Shown: positions 13,128 through 25,483, counted from the first letter of the stretch. The stretch: DNA of 64,000 bases from Neoscytalidium dimidiatum (GCA_037367355.1 CM074705.1:930001-994000), one strand, 5' to 3'. Notes: a model not told the origin generated them from the letters alone. Made by a program: numbers and translations.

Positions 13128-13329
13128 CGCGTCGCGTCGCCATCCAATTAACACCCCGTTTTCAGCCTAGCTCGACTGATATACCACGTGACTTGTCCGG
13201 CGCCTTCGATGCTCGCCCCACCAATCAACGACCCCGCAGCCCTGCTCGGGAGAAGTTGCATCATAATAAGTGCCCAAAGAGAAAACACAGAACGACCGAA
13301 AGATCACCCAACCTTCTTCCCGCTGCGAT

Positions 13330-13800
13330 ATGGCACCCCCAACTAAGCTTGCCGTGGCAACATCTTCCGTCACCCGCCTTGTCAAGGAAGAGGCTAGCTA
13401 CCACAAGGAGCTTGAACAGCAGCAGGCCCGCATCAAGAAGCTTGAAGAAACCACGGGCGATGAGAACGCCGAATATCAGTTAAAGCAAGAGGTACTTCCC
13501 TGACCCGTGTTCGATCTGCTTCGTACTGTTCAAGCTAAGAGCCATCGTTTCCCAGCGTCAAGCTCTCGAAGAGACCAAGAATGTCCTCCCCGCAGTCCGC
13601 CAGAAGATCAAGGATGCTCTTGCCAAGCTTGAGGATGAACTCGTAAGTTTGTGCAGCAACACACACTTGCTGATGCATTTCATTGACTCCATACGCAGGA
13701 AGTCAACAAGGAAGCCGATGGTGCTGCTCCCACCGAGGAGGTCACGAAGGCCAAGGAGGCTGTCGCCAATGCGAAGACAGCAATCAGGGAGAGTGCTTAG
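13330..13800 (+). CDS. Tubulin-specific chaperone A (TBCA/Rbl2)
   Basis: Three exons: 13330-13491, 13556-13642 and 13699-13800, all phase 0, 116 residues. The small, highly charged, all-helical product starts MAPPTKLAVATSSVTRLVKEE and contains LEQQQARIKKLEE and LPAVRQKIKDALAKLEDEL, the three-helix arrangement of tubulin cofactor A. Family role: cytosolic chaperone that binds beta-tubulin and feeds it into alpha/beta-heterodimer assembly; yeast Rbl2 protects against excess beta-tubulin. The length (about 106-118 in homologues) fits. It shares a divergent promoter with mcm4. Confidence 0.92.
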
Positions 13801-14652
13801 GGTCGCCGAGCTTTATGAAGACTGACACTGCCGTTCAAATATTGAGTAGTCTGTAACGAGGAGATAGAACAGGGGTATTATACCATCAATCAGGACAATA
13901 TGCATCACGTCTCTTACGCCCTGGAACCTTCAATTTCGGAAGATCACAGCTGCAAACGACTAGCAAGTCGCCATTTTCAGTTCACATATATGGTACATAC
14001 AATGGGTGAGCATGTAAACCCCGATGGTACAGGGCCGCTCCCACGAAAGCCCATATCACTGCAGCTCTCTTTCTCTGCTTTTAACCAGCCAACGACCAAT
14101 CTACAAGCATCAGCCACCCCATCGAGCCTGAAATCACCCATCACTTGCAAAGATGTCGCATATCATCCTTTCGGATGAAACATATCGCTTCGTTACGCAG
14201 CCAGACTCCCTCACTCCCTTTACGTGGAATTTAGCCGAAACTTCAACGAGAACCACAAGATGTGATGCCTACAAGAACCAACGCAGACTACCGACCCAGA
14301 TTCGGAGCATATTCGGATGATCTTGGGAAAGTGAAAAGGAGATAGAGATAGAATAGGCAGAACAAAATATCCTACTCTGAGCGATCAGCGAAATGAGTGT
14401 GGACAAACAATACGGTTAACATGGGTTTTGAAGACGAACCAGCGCGATAATGTGACATGCTTTCATGAGTGTTACCGCCCTAACGCCAATAAGGAAAAGG
14501 CTCAGCGCACGCAGTAAAGGCCAAACCGTGCTCTTATAACAGAAGCCAAAACACAAATGCAACACTCCGCCATCTGATACATGATATCAATGTATGCCCA
14601 ACCCAACCCACCCTCAACGCCACGGTCCCGCCGAATCCAAAGTCTTTATGCT
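13801..14652. other. Convergent intergenic region, TBCA / FKBP-STIMATE gene
   Basis: About 850 bp between two 3' ends; presumably 3' UTR sequence. No coding or RNA gene was recognised. Confidence 0.5.
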
Positions 14653-16269
14653 CTATCTCCTCCCCAGCTCTTTACTCTCAGAAGCCCCGCTCCTAGTGCT
14701 ACGCGGGCTGCTCGAGCTCGACGCTTCTATGCTGGGGTCATACTGCGGCAGCGGTGTTGGATTGGCCTCCTTCAACGCTACATCCTGGGTATTAATCCTG
14801 CTTGGTCGCTTCCGCGGCTCGACGCTCTCCCTGCCAGACGTATAATCGTCGTCATCGCTGTCGTCATCCAGACTATCCCTCAGGTGCCTCCGTTCCTCGT
14901 CCTCTTCTGACGCGTTTCCAGACAAGATCTGGCCGTGGCCTTCGCCAGCAGCCGGGTCCTTGATAAAGCTGTCGATGATATAGTACTGCATGGCGTTCAT
15001 GATCAGGGGAAAGATCAGCATAACAAAGGCAATCTGTACTGCTTCGTTGCCTTCGGTCCAGCGCAGCGCCCAGTCACCAACCCAGCCCAGCCACGGCAGC
15101 AGCTGGAATATGATGAAGACGCAGAACTTCATGCCGAACAGGCCTAGGAAGTAAATAAAACATTGCTTGAGCCACCAGGTCGCCCGCGGAGGTTGACCAT
15201 AGTGACCAGATTTGATTGACTCAGGCGGGTTTGCGATCGGGGTTTTGAGGAATAAGACGTGCAGGACACGGAGCAATCCGACAAGGATGGGGATACCAAT
15301 GGTGGTCTGTGGCTCATTAGAAGGAATCAATAGGTCTAGCGTTAAGCGAGATGTCGACTTACATCGATAGCGAGGTTAAGGAGGTAGAAGGAACACGGGT
15401 TCGGCATGTCCTTGTCGTGAGCAAAGCCGGGCTTGTGTTTCTCCAGTCTCTCTTCTGCTGCGACCCTGAAGTCGCCAGAAGAGAGCATCGACATGAAGAG
15501 GTTTGCCAGATGTAACATCATGGACCCAACAACCTGTTTCGAGACGTCGAACGCCCAAACCTTGACCGGGCGTCTCGGCCGCTCGCGATATCTCTTGAAC
15601 ACCAACGACAGCAGAGCCAGCAACCCCAGCGCGCCTTGAATCACCAGCGCGAACGGCCCAAGTAGGCGGCATTCGCCGTTGTCCTCTGGCGGCGGGGAGT
15701 TCTTGGGCCCATCTTTGCCACCATGCTGTTCCTCGTCCGGGTGCGGGGGCGGTGGGGGATCGGGCGGCGGACTCTTTGGCTCAGCATCGGGATCCACGCC
15801 CGCAATGCCCATCAGTTCGGTTTCAAAAACTGCCCATGCATTAGTGAAGACAACAAACCAAACATAGGTAGCTGGTAGGCTACGTACTCAACGTCGAGGA
15901 AGGCGGAATAGGCCCGTTGCCACTCTTGCCATAGCCCAGCTCGGGCGGAATAGTCAGTTTCCTGCCCTCGCCAATACACATGTCCAAAAGGCCATCATCC
16001 CAGCCCTCGATGACCTGGCCGGCACCTAGCGTGAATGCGAAAGGCTTCCCCCGCTTGTAGCTCTCGTCAAAGACGCTGCCATCGCTCTGCAGGGTGCCGC
16101 GGTAGTGCACCTCGATCCTATCGCCCGAGTGCGTTTTCCGCGAGCACGACACGGGCTTGGTGACTTCGATGGTAAGATCATCGGCGAGGACGACCGGGGC
16201 GAGGAGAGGGAGCGTGAGGAGGAGGTACAGCGGCGAAGGCGCTGCGGAGAGCTGGCGTGGGAGCCGCAT
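14653..16269 (-). CDS. Fusion protein: ER-type FKBP prolyl isomerase plus STIMATE/TMEM110-like membrane domain
   Basis: Three exons on the minus strand: 15888-16269, 15363-15829 and 14653-15306, 500 residues. Residues 1-29 are a signal peptide. Residues about 46-137 are an FKBP domain with the ligand-pocket residues in place: Tyr56 (VHYRGTL), Phe67-Asp68, Val86-Ile87 and Trp90 (QVIEGW), Tyr113 (LGYG) and Phe129 (IFETEL). A Pro/Asp-rich linker follows, then from about residue 178 a multi-pass domain with [47 protein letters not shown] and [11 protein letters not shown], the hallmarks of STIMATE/TMEM110 (fungal 'vacuolar membrane protein' family). An acidic disordered tail ends the protein. Exon 2 carries both the last FKBP strand and the start of the membrane domain, with no stop between. 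The first intron is phase 1, the second phase 0. Both halves are ER proteins in other eukaryotes, so an ER membrane protein with a lumenal FKBP head is the natural inference. Confidence 0.85.
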
Positions 16270-16330
16270 GAGCAGCAAGCGGGTGCGGACGACGAGGTGG
16301 ATGCGAACAGGTGCGGACGGGGAAAGTGCG

Positions 16331-16354
16331 AGAGAGAGAGAGAGAGAGAGAGAG
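16331..16354. repeat. (AG)12 microsatellite in the FKBP-STIMATE 5' leader
   Basis: Twelve perfect AG units on the plus strand, read as CT on the gene strand, 62-85 nt upstream of the start codon. CT-rich leaders are common in strongly expressed fungal genes; an effect here is untested. Confidence 0.9.
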
Positions 16355-17639
16355 CGATGCGAAGAAGGCGTGCGAAAAGACCTTCGGCGATCGGCTGCGG
16401 CTCGTCGGTTCGGGGCGGGGAGGGTTGAAAGGGAGCGGTGATTATCTAGGTCGGACGGGGAGTGTTGGCGAGCGAGATGCAGTGATGATGAAACCGTTCT
16501 GGATCGCTTCGAGCGGCCGATCACACGACTGCGACAGCGATGCGCGCGACCAGTGAGCGCCAGGAATAGCAGAAGAGGAAGCGCAGCGGGGGCGTGTACG
16601 ACTTGCAACTCGTCTGCGCGTGGTGTCGTGGAGCAGGAAGCCTTGGAGCGCACCCAGGGCCTCGGTGCAGGGTGACAGGGCAGGACAAGACAAGCTTACT
16701 GACTGACAGGCGACTGGAGCTCGTGCGCCATGGGCGATGAGACAATACGGCCTGGGCCCTATAAAAGGAAGGGAAGCACAGCCGCAGCCGAGCATCGAGC
16801 CGCGCCCAGCCTCCGGCCCAAGCCCGAAACGCAGCTGCAGGCGTGCAGCTCCTCGTTGGCCGTCCTGGGCCTTGGGCCTTGGGCCCCTCCGCCGCGGACT
16901 CCGCGCACGCCTTCACCGGTGACATCTGCGGCTGCATCTGCTGCGCATTCGTCTTGGCCCTCTCCTAAGTCTACAACAATACTCCTGCTCGTACTCCTGC
17001 TGCTACGCCAGTGAACGCTGGTGGTATAATACAGGTCGCGCCTCGTCGACGAAGAGAAAAATCAGGCTGCAATGCCGGTCCCGGTCCTCGCAACCCATCA
17101 GTCAAAAGGTCGCCACCGTCCCCCTCCAACCCCCCCGCAGAAACAAGGACGCCGCCGCACGCCTGCCCTGACCACCCCCCGGTCTTTTCTTTTTTTGGTG
17201 TCCGCACCTGCAGCCGTCGCTCGTCATGTAGCAAGAAAAACAGAAAAAGAAAAGAGAAAACACCACGCTATACCGATACCACTGTGTGTGCGTGTAAAGA
17301 TGCCCTAGAATGTGCTGTACCTCGCCTCCGCCGAGCGGCCCATGTCCATCCAGTTCGCCGGTATAGTGATGCTGTAGCCTAAACATTACTCCATTCCAAA
17401 GATAGCCATGCCCACCCTTTTCTCTGCGAAATGCAATTTCGTGTCCAAGGAAATAAAAAAGTACGCATACTATGCCAGAAAAGACCTGCACCGGAATAGG
17501 GCCCGAAACGAAGGACGGCACGAGGGTTCTCAAACCAGACTGGCGGCCACTCCACCCCGCGTATCTCAAGTAAGGTATGTTGGCGCTTGCATTCGTATCA
17601 CCCAGAATCGTTTCCGCCAAAGTCCAAGTACGCCGGGTA

Positions 17640-17655
17640 TTTTTTTTTTTTTTTT
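17640..17655. repeat. Poly-T run
   Basis: Sixteen consecutive T residues about 80 nt beyond the histidine kinase stop codon, probably outside or within its 3' UTR. Confidence 0.85.
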
Positions 17656-17736
17656 GCGATTCCCTACGCAACCTCGGCTCTAAAAGCGCCCCCTTCCACC
17701 CCTAGGTCCATTTCCAGTGTCCAGTAATGCGGGGCC

Positions 17737-20700
17737 TCACTCTTTCCTCGGTCGCATGAATTCATGAGGCTTGGATGGATCCGGCGGGTCCAAGAATCGA
17801 GTCATTACCACGCTGAGCTCCTTGAAGTCCACCGGCTTCGTCACGTACGAGTTGAACCCGGCCTCTACGCACTTCGAGTACACGTCTCCCAAGACGTTTG
17901 CCGACAGTGCTATAATCGGCAGATGTGGGTACTTGTTGTTCTTCTCCCACTTCCGAATCTCCTTGCAGGTTTGGTATCCATCCTTGTTCGGCATGTGAAG
18001 ATCGCACTAGCGCCCTTGTCAACCTCATGTACACAACGACCCGCAAGGTTGAAGTACTCACCAGAATAATGGAATAATATCCGTGGTCCTTCGAAAAAAC
18101 TTTGTCTGTACACTCCACGCCGTCGAGGACAGTCTCGACGTTGATTGAAGTTTTGCCGAGCAGCTTTAGGAGTACCTGGGATACAAATGAGCGGTTTCAT
18201 TCATGTAAGAAGAACAAGATGCGGGACTTACAGTCTGATTGATCTTATTATCTTCAACAAGTAGGACCCGATGCCCTTTGTTTCCCAATCGCCGTTTCAT
18301 ATCGTCAAACACCATCTTTTGGTTGACAGCCACCTGTGCCGCGCTATTCTCGTTCCTATCCGTGCTAATTTCTCTCTCCCTTTGTGGATCGAAAATCACT
18401 GCGAATTTAGACGGCTTCAGAGGCTTGAAGATGAAACGCAGACGACGCTCGTCAGTCAGCTTGTCATAGTCGTGCGCAGAAGCTTCCGCCATGACTTCAC
18501 GTTTCTGGACCAAGTCGGAAATAACGATGACCGAGGTGCCCGAGTGCGGCTGAGAATGGAATACTTGGTCGACGAACGCAATGACTTCCTTTGAATCATG
18601 CAGCACAAGTACGATATGGGTGAATATGACAGGATCATCGCCTCCGATCATCCTTCGACACTCTTCAACTGAATCCCTGGCCGTTATTTGGGCCGGCACT
18701 GCTTTTGGCAAGGTCATTTCGATATGCTTGACGGTTGCATCGCGACTCATTGCCAGAGGACAGACGACCAGGATCGAATACATCGGCGGTTGTGCAGCGA
18801 GGGGCGATGGCGTGCGCGTCGAGGAGATTGAGGCACTCGGGGCACGCGCTGTGTCGCTTGACGTACTCGATTCAGCTGAGTCTGCACGCCTCTCAGAGCT
18901 GTCTGAAGGCAAACTCAATTTCATATTCGCAGCATTTTGACTGGAGCTGAAGGAAGATGTCGATGACCTGGTTGACGGTGCGCTTGTTCTGCCAGTCCGT
19001 ATCGATGGATCGGAGCTGGCTGACGATGAGGTTGAAGAGGGCTTCGGTGACCCCGTTTGACCAGCAGGAGACTTCAATGTCTCCACTGGTGAGAGGGAAA
19101 GCGAGGCAGAAGCCTCAGGCGGCGGCATTGTGGTGGCAGTGGGACTGAGTGCTTCAGGCGGAGGCTGTTCGTGATCCGACGGAAGAGTGAATTTGATTGT
19201 GAAGGTAAACGTTGAACCCTTGCCAGGAACACTGCTTGCCTTCATCTTACCACCATGAAGCTCCACCAGTTGCATTGAGATGGCCAGGCCGAGGCCGGTG
19301 CCTCCATGTTGACGAGTGCTGCTACCATCAATCTGACTGAAACGTTTGAACAAGAATTCAGCCTCCTTCTCTGTGAATCCGGATCCAGTATCAATAACGT
19401 CAAACTGGACTAGCGACTCCTTGCCATTGACGACAGCATCTTGGTTTTCCGCGATCTTACAACGCACGAAGACTTCTCCACGTTGAGTGAATTTAATCGC
19501 GTTCCCAACAACGTTCAGCAACACTTGGCGTATCCGGAACCTGTCACCCTTGACCATCGAGGGGACGTCCTCCTCCACGATATAATTTAGTTCCAGCCCT
19601 TTGTTGATAGCCATTGCTGAAGTCAAATCATTAACTTCCTCGATGAGCGATCGAACATGCATCCAATCCATTGCGAGAGTGATCATCCCAGCCTCAACCT
19701 TTGAAAGATCAAGAATATCGTTGATCAAGTCCCTCAGACCTTCTGTGCTATTCCGAATTATGTTGACGTGTTCCATCTGTTCTGAAGTGAGGTTGCTGTC
19801 GATAAGGAAATTGACCATACCGGTGATGCCATTCAATGGTGTCCTGATCTCATGCGACATGTTGCTCAGGAATCTGGATTTCGCATCCATCGTCTCTTTC
19901 AATGTCTGCTCCAGAAGCTTGTGATCGTTGATGTCTGTACATGTGCCATACCACGTTTCTTCTTCCTCTTCGCCTTGGAGTACAGGTTCTGCAAGGAGGA
20001 TCCTCACTAGATGCCAGTGGTAGGCCCCATCTTTGGATCGTAGACGGACTTCGGTCGAATAGGATGGCCTTCCATCAGAGTCTCTTGTGACCTTCAAGAT
20101 TCCAGTATCTGCGAGCTTTGAGAGTCTGGTCTGCGGCATGTGTATTGTTGACGGGGTCGAACCACCAGGGCTTGTGACTGTCTTGTTGTTGCTAGAATCA
20201 TCAGAACTAGACGAGCTATTGGACGCGGACGTCGAACGCTTGAGGTCAGATGGCATTGACAACGGCACATTCTTCGGTGTCTCCCCATCCTTGTCAAAAG
20301 CAGGCAGCCTGCACTTAACAAGGTCCTCAGGATGGACATAGTCCATGAATCCAAGACCTAACGCATCTTCCTCGGTCTGACCTGAGTAGGAGAGCCACTG
20401 ACTGTTGCAGAAAGTAATACCCTTCTTCTTATTGACCGCGAACACAATCTGCGGGCTTGAATTAGCAAGGGCGCGGTATTTCGCCTCCGAAGCAGCCGTC
20501 TCCTGTTGCCTTGACGCATTGATCTCAGCGAGGTGCTGATCGTGTATATCCATGTTCGTCCCGATCCAGTGAACAATGTTTTGCCGTTTGTCCTTGAGAG
20601 GCGCTGCCCGGACGTAGAACCAGCGATAATTGCCGTCGAACCGCCGTACACGGACCTTCTGCTGGAACTGTTGGCCAGTTCTCAAACACCTGCTCCACAT

Positions 20701-23700
20701 GCTCATGTACTCGGGCCGATCATCTGGATGTATCCCCTCCCAAGGCTCCTGCAAGATCTGGCGGCAATCTTGCCCACGATAAACCAGGAACTTTGTGTTG
20801 ACCCAAGTCAGCGCACCAGTCGAAGGGGCAGCTGTAAATACCTGAACAGGCAGAGAATCAATTATGGTCCTAAGAAGCCGCTCCGACGGAGGCGGCATGT
20901 CCTGTCGTTCAGATATCGATCCACCTCGCGCGTGACCGGCTTGGGCGCCAGGTGTCTTCAGAGGCGTCGTTGCTGCCGGCAACGACTGGAACGATGAGCT
21001 AAAATCGGCGCCGTAGGAATGTAATAGACTGTGTGGACGCTGATCGTTGCCCTTTTGTTGCTCTGGTTTTGAATGAAGACTCAACCTGCGGGGAGATGTG
21101 ACACGCGTGGGGCTACCAGACGATTTGGCAGCCTCAGTGCCTGCCTGATGCTTCCCATCCTTTCCCTGAGGTTGGCTCGTCGGAGCCTGATCTAATCGGG
21201 GCGTCACTTCCTCTTCCTCCGTCGGCAAGATGGATACAACCTTACGACCGCTAGGAGTTCTCTGTTCCATTGGAGGCGGTGTTCCCCCGCCCGGACGTAG
21301 CGTTACATCGCCTCTGGTCGGTCCTGTCTTTTTCTTTGCATCAAAGTAGCTGTCTACCGCTTCGCTTCCAAGCACGTGGCCGGGAGTATTGCCGACAGAA
21401 TGTTTGTTGGAGAAGCCTAAAGTGGATGGATCCCACCCGGGTGTTCCAGCAAGTGAGCCGCCCGGACTGTTCTTCGATCGGACCGAGTATTCTGATGGGC
21501 TGGTTATGCTTCCAGTTGCTGAATCGGTTATCTGATCAATGTCTAGGTGTATCAAATCGTCTAGACTTTCGGTATCACCTGAAGTCGTACCGAAGCCGAC
21601 ATTCTGTCCGGAACCATAGCGGTGATGACGTATGCCGATGGCCGTGCGATGCGCCGTTGAGAAATGCAGGCTGTTGGAGAAAGTAGTCGCGAGATGCGGT
21701 GCGATGAGCTTCAGTGATTGCGTAAGGTTTGCCGGGTACGGAACCATCGGAGACAACATCGACAAGATGGCTATTGGTGCTTTTCTCGGGGCAGCTGGTT
21801 CCGAAGAAACGGTCGAGAAGCGAGATTCAGCAGGAGTCTCTGCGGGAGTTTCTGAGTCGAACGGCTGCATTACCTGTGACAAGAGGGGATGAATTAGAGG
21901 AAGATGGGTAACAGTGCTGGCTCGGTCGACACCGATTGCTTCCACAGGTGCTGAATAATCCGGGCCTGAACCTGAGCCTTTCGGGTTGAACGACTCTTCG
22001 TCAACATTCGCCGCCGCAAAGAAAGGGTTCTCATTGGGATTGGCCTGGATAGCTGGCGAAGGAGCAGGCGACTGTGCCCACGGTGAGCTTGGATACTGTT
22101 CGTACTCTTCGTATTGATTTGTGAGCTTGAAACGGTAAAAGTCCTCTGTAGCGAAGTGTGATGCATTGCCAGCTCGACTTCGAATGTCTGACGCTTTGGG
22201 GGCCGCAGGCGGCTTATGTGTTGAGTGTGTTGTCTCCGGTGAGCTCTGTGATGCTTTGGATGAATGAGCACCTGAATCCTTCCGCGGAGAGTCAGCACTC
22301 GAATAGTCGCGTGTAAGCGTGACCAGTTTCCCTCTCTCCAATACCCGAATAATTCCAGAGTTGTCAATCAGTGCATGCGGTTCATGGTCCAATGCCCGCA
22401 AAACAGGAAAAACTTGGCAGTAGGGTCCTCTAGGCTGATCATCGCCGATACTAGAGAAGTCCGGGTCGCTGAAGGTGGATTCCTTGAGACGCTGTTGGTT
22501 CAAAGCGGAAGGAGGATCCGTAGGTGGGGCGTCCCGTTGCGGAGCCATCGGCTCACCTTGACCCATCATATGAGGCGCATGGCTAGCAGTTCTCATCGGG
22601 CCCCGTGGCCGCGGTGGCGGTCCAGTTGTCTTCTGGTCGACTGCCGCATCCTTTTTAGACCTTTCGTACCCGGCGAAAGAGTGTCTCGATTCCAACTTTG
22701 GACGCATCCTACGCGTCGCCGGAAGCTCGATTTGCTGTTGAGTCAAATCAACATTCTCGCTTCTGCTCTCCTTCGCTTTGAATTCTTTTCTTTGAGGTTG
22801 TTGGGCCGGCCTTGATGCTGAGCCCGAATCGAACGATCCCACAGAGTTGAACGAAGCCTTCTGACCCCAGGGAACATTTTCGATATCCGTTGGATCGGCA
22901 GGAACAGCCAATGTGACCCTTTCTGCTCCGTACCACTCCCTCATGATATTCGTAACGACCTTCCACCAAGCATCCAACCCAGGCTCCGAAGACAGTAGCA
23001 ATGTCAAATCATACAAGTTCGGCGTTGGGTACTGCGGGTCCTCTGCACTTTGGATGGTGGCACCTGGTGGCATGAATGAAGCAGTGGAGACCAACGGGGT
23101 GCTGACACTCGAAAGCTGGCTATCTCGCGGGGTGTCGTTTTCCCTCATGCTCGTGGCGCTGACGGTGGGCGACAAGGTGGTGAAGGGCTGATGGAATGAA
23201 GAAGACCATGTCCGCGGGGTTCCAGGAATATACGGGAACGGGTACGAAGGCGTGCGCAAAGGCATCTGGGCGGGAGTTGCAGGAACGCTTCCACGAATGG
23301 TCCTGCTGGACTCGGTAGACTCAGTTGACTCGGTCGATGCGGTCAAGGAACCGGTGGGAACAGGGCTGCTGAAGGCAGCATCGAGAGAGGGCGAAATTGC
23401 ATCAGTGGATTCTTCCTTGATCGGAGAGACCCTCCTGGTGCCCATGGACTTTGGACTTGGAGGAGCACCACCCAAGCCGCTCAGTTTAGCGCGCTGCTGA
23501 CTCAGGACCATTTTCGCATGGACGGCCTGCTTCAGGCGATCGAGCTCTGCGGCGGGTTGAGGTGGCGGCGGTTTGGCGGTTGTCGCCGACCCTGGTGGCA
23601 CGGCAACGCTCTTGTCAACCGTTGCGGCGGCATCAGCATTGCTGGCGGGGACAGAGTCTGCAGGATTCAACGTGGGCGTTTCATCGCTCGCCGCGGACGC

Positions 23701-23862
23701 GAAGGAGGAGCGGTGCAACGGCGGACGAGGCTGCGAAGCGGTGCTGCGGCGGAGGGCGTCCTGGGAAGAGCGCGCCGGTTGGGCTGCAGATGGGGGCTCG
23801 AGTGCGGCACCGTCGAGAGCGGAAGCAGATGTTGGCGATGGTGGTGGGGATTTTCTGATCAT
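17737..23862 (-). CDS. Large hybrid histidine kinase with PAS domains
   Basis: Three exons on the minus strand: 18232-23862 (one 5.6-kb exon), 18062-18175 and 17737-18006, 2004 residues. The frame is open above 23862 but has no ATG there. A disordered Ser/Pro/Thr-rich N-terminus is followed by a GAF-like region (LYDLTLLLSSEPGLDAWW) broken by long insertions. Two PAS domains come next (IIDSLPVQVF...HPDD and SSPQIVFAVN...HPED). The HisKA box SHEIRTPLNG carries the phospho-accepting His1337. The ATPase has the N-box VVGNAIKF, G1 DTGSGF and G2 GGTGLGLAIS. A degenerate receiver-like segment (MYSILVVCPLAM) precedes a complete C-terminal receiver with LLVEDNKINQ, phospho-acceptor Asp1917 in CDLHMP, and VTKPVDF. 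Such kinases pass phosphate to Ypd1 and on to Ssk1 or Skn7. I could not assign the fungal HK group. PAS domains suggest redox, light or small-ligand sensing; the ligand is unknown. Confidence 0.92.
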
Positions 23863-25483
23863 CTCGTCCCCGTCTCCTGCCACCGCCCGCTGCTCTGGGG
23901 ACACCGAACGAAGGGAGCTGCGTGTGATGGAGGACCAATGCTGCGCGGAGCCCACATCAGAGTGACGCTGCTCGCTGGCGGACTGGTGGCGGGCAGGCAG
24001 GCGATCACCAGGCGAGGTGCGCGGCGGAAGAATGCGCGAGACGCAAGGCCAAAGGGACAACGATGCGAGCGGATGACGTCGACGCCGCCAGACTCAGGGT
24101 CGGCTGCTGCTCAGCGGCTGCGCAAACCAGCAACGCACGCTGCACGGGGCCGAGACAAAGGCCGGCTCTGGGGCGATTCGCAGGCACAGGGCAACAGGGC
24201 TGGGCTGGGGGGAGGGCGAGGCAGGTGGCTCTGGCTCTGGCTCTGGCGCGGGCTCTGGCTCTGGCTCTGGCACTGGCACTGGACGGGTCTTTAGAGAGCG
24301 CGCGCGCGCGCGTGTGGTTGCTGCCGATGCCCTGTACTCGACTGCTGCTCCGGGCAAGGCGGCGGCCAGGTCGCAGTCGCAGGCCGCCGGCCGCAGCCCG
24401 CAGCCCGCAGCCTGCAGCCCTCTAGGGGGCCCGCTCAGGAGCTCTGGGATGCCCCCCCAGCCAGAGCCCACTGCAGCCCGCCAGAGCCCACGTCGACGGC
24501 ACGATTAGAGGCGCGCGCGGGCAGGCGACGCTCTGCTGCGTGGATCGAGGCGCGCAGCTAGCAGTTTGTTTGGGATAGCGGCCGCTGCGCATCGCCCAGA
24601 GCCTGTCCCGTCCGCTCGGCGAGAGGCGCCCGACGAGCACCCCAAGCAATGACGGAGGCCAAGCTTTTGCGCACCCCTGCGCGCGCCGGCGAGAACACAG
24701 ACGTCGTCCGGCGGTCGCCTCGATGCCAGACGCGCCCCTTCGCCGCCCGCCACCCACCGCCCAACCAGTGCCCTCCCACGCCGGCCGTACGCGCCTGCCT
24801 GCCCTACTGCTGCCCTGCCCGCGCCGCCGCCGGCACTGAGGCCACCGCCGCGGTTAGGCCCTCCAGATCCCACCCACACCACGTGTTGAGCAGCCGCAAA
24901 GCGCCATCCCAGCGCGGCCCGAGCGGCCTGGCGCGCGCAAGGAAGCGAGATAATGATTGTCTACCCGGCCCCGGCCTCGATGTCGTCCTCGTCCTCGTCC
25001 CCGGCCAGCTCTCGTTGCCGTTCCCTGCCCGCGCCCCCCCCCTGGCGCTCGAACCTGCCCTCAGTCCCGCGATAGCGCCATCGCCCTGCGTGTGGACTGT
25101 GAACCGAATGCCCCAATGCCCCAATGCCGCGAGCCTGCAACCTGCGCCTGGGCCCGGCCGCGCGCTGCCCTTTGCGGCTCCGCTCTGCCATGTCACCAAG
25201 GCCCGAACGCGCGCGCGACGCTTGTTTGAGGCGTCATCTGATGATCGTATCTACACTACAACTTGCCTGCTTCCGCTCGCCGGCTTCTTCCAAATAGCCG
25301 GGGTCGCCCCCGTTCCGCCTCATTCCATCAACTTTACTATCCACACTGCCACTAAACGCATGCCCCACACGTGACTGCTTCGCTTGCCCCTGTTGCCCGC
25401 CGTTCGCACACCAAACGCCTTGCCATGCTCTCTTGGACACTGGATATACAACGCGGTGGATTCCTGCCCTTGGCCAGCCATCC
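23863..25483. other. Histidine kinase promoter region and Mo25 3' flank
   Basis: About 1.6 kb, extremely GC-rich, with a hexamer repeat at 24227-24282 and a CG alternating run near 24299-24311. Open frames on both strands are dominated by Arg, Ala, Pro and Gly and appear to be by-products of base composition. The histidine kinase frame stays open to 24060 but without an ATG above 23862. Confidence 0.5.
24227..24282. repeat. Tandem GGCTCT hexamer repeat
   Basis: About nine units of a GGCTCT/GGCACT hexamer with one GGCGCG interruption, 365-420 nt upstream of the histidine kinase ATG. Confidence 0.85.

Larger units (their letters stand above)
16270..17736. other. Promoter of the FKBP-STIMATE gene and 3' flank of the histidine kinase
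   Basis: About 1.5 kb, GC-rich. It contains an AG repeat at 16331-16354 and a T16 run at 17640-17655, the latter just beyond the histidine kinase 3' end. Open frames here overlap on both strands and show no family motif. Confidence 0.5.

Noticed and set aside
16760..16767. TATAAAAG box on the plus strand
   Set aside because: No plus-strand gene follows within 1 kb, and it is in the wrong orientation and too distant for the FKBP-STIMATE gene.
23863..24060. N-terminal extension of the histidine kinase frame to 24060
   Set aside because: The frame is open but its first codon is TTG and there is no ATG above 23862, so the ATG at 23862 was used.
21270..24294. Several plus-strand frames up to 258 codons
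   Set aside because: Antisense to the histidine kinase coding exon and its GC-rich upstream region; no motif.
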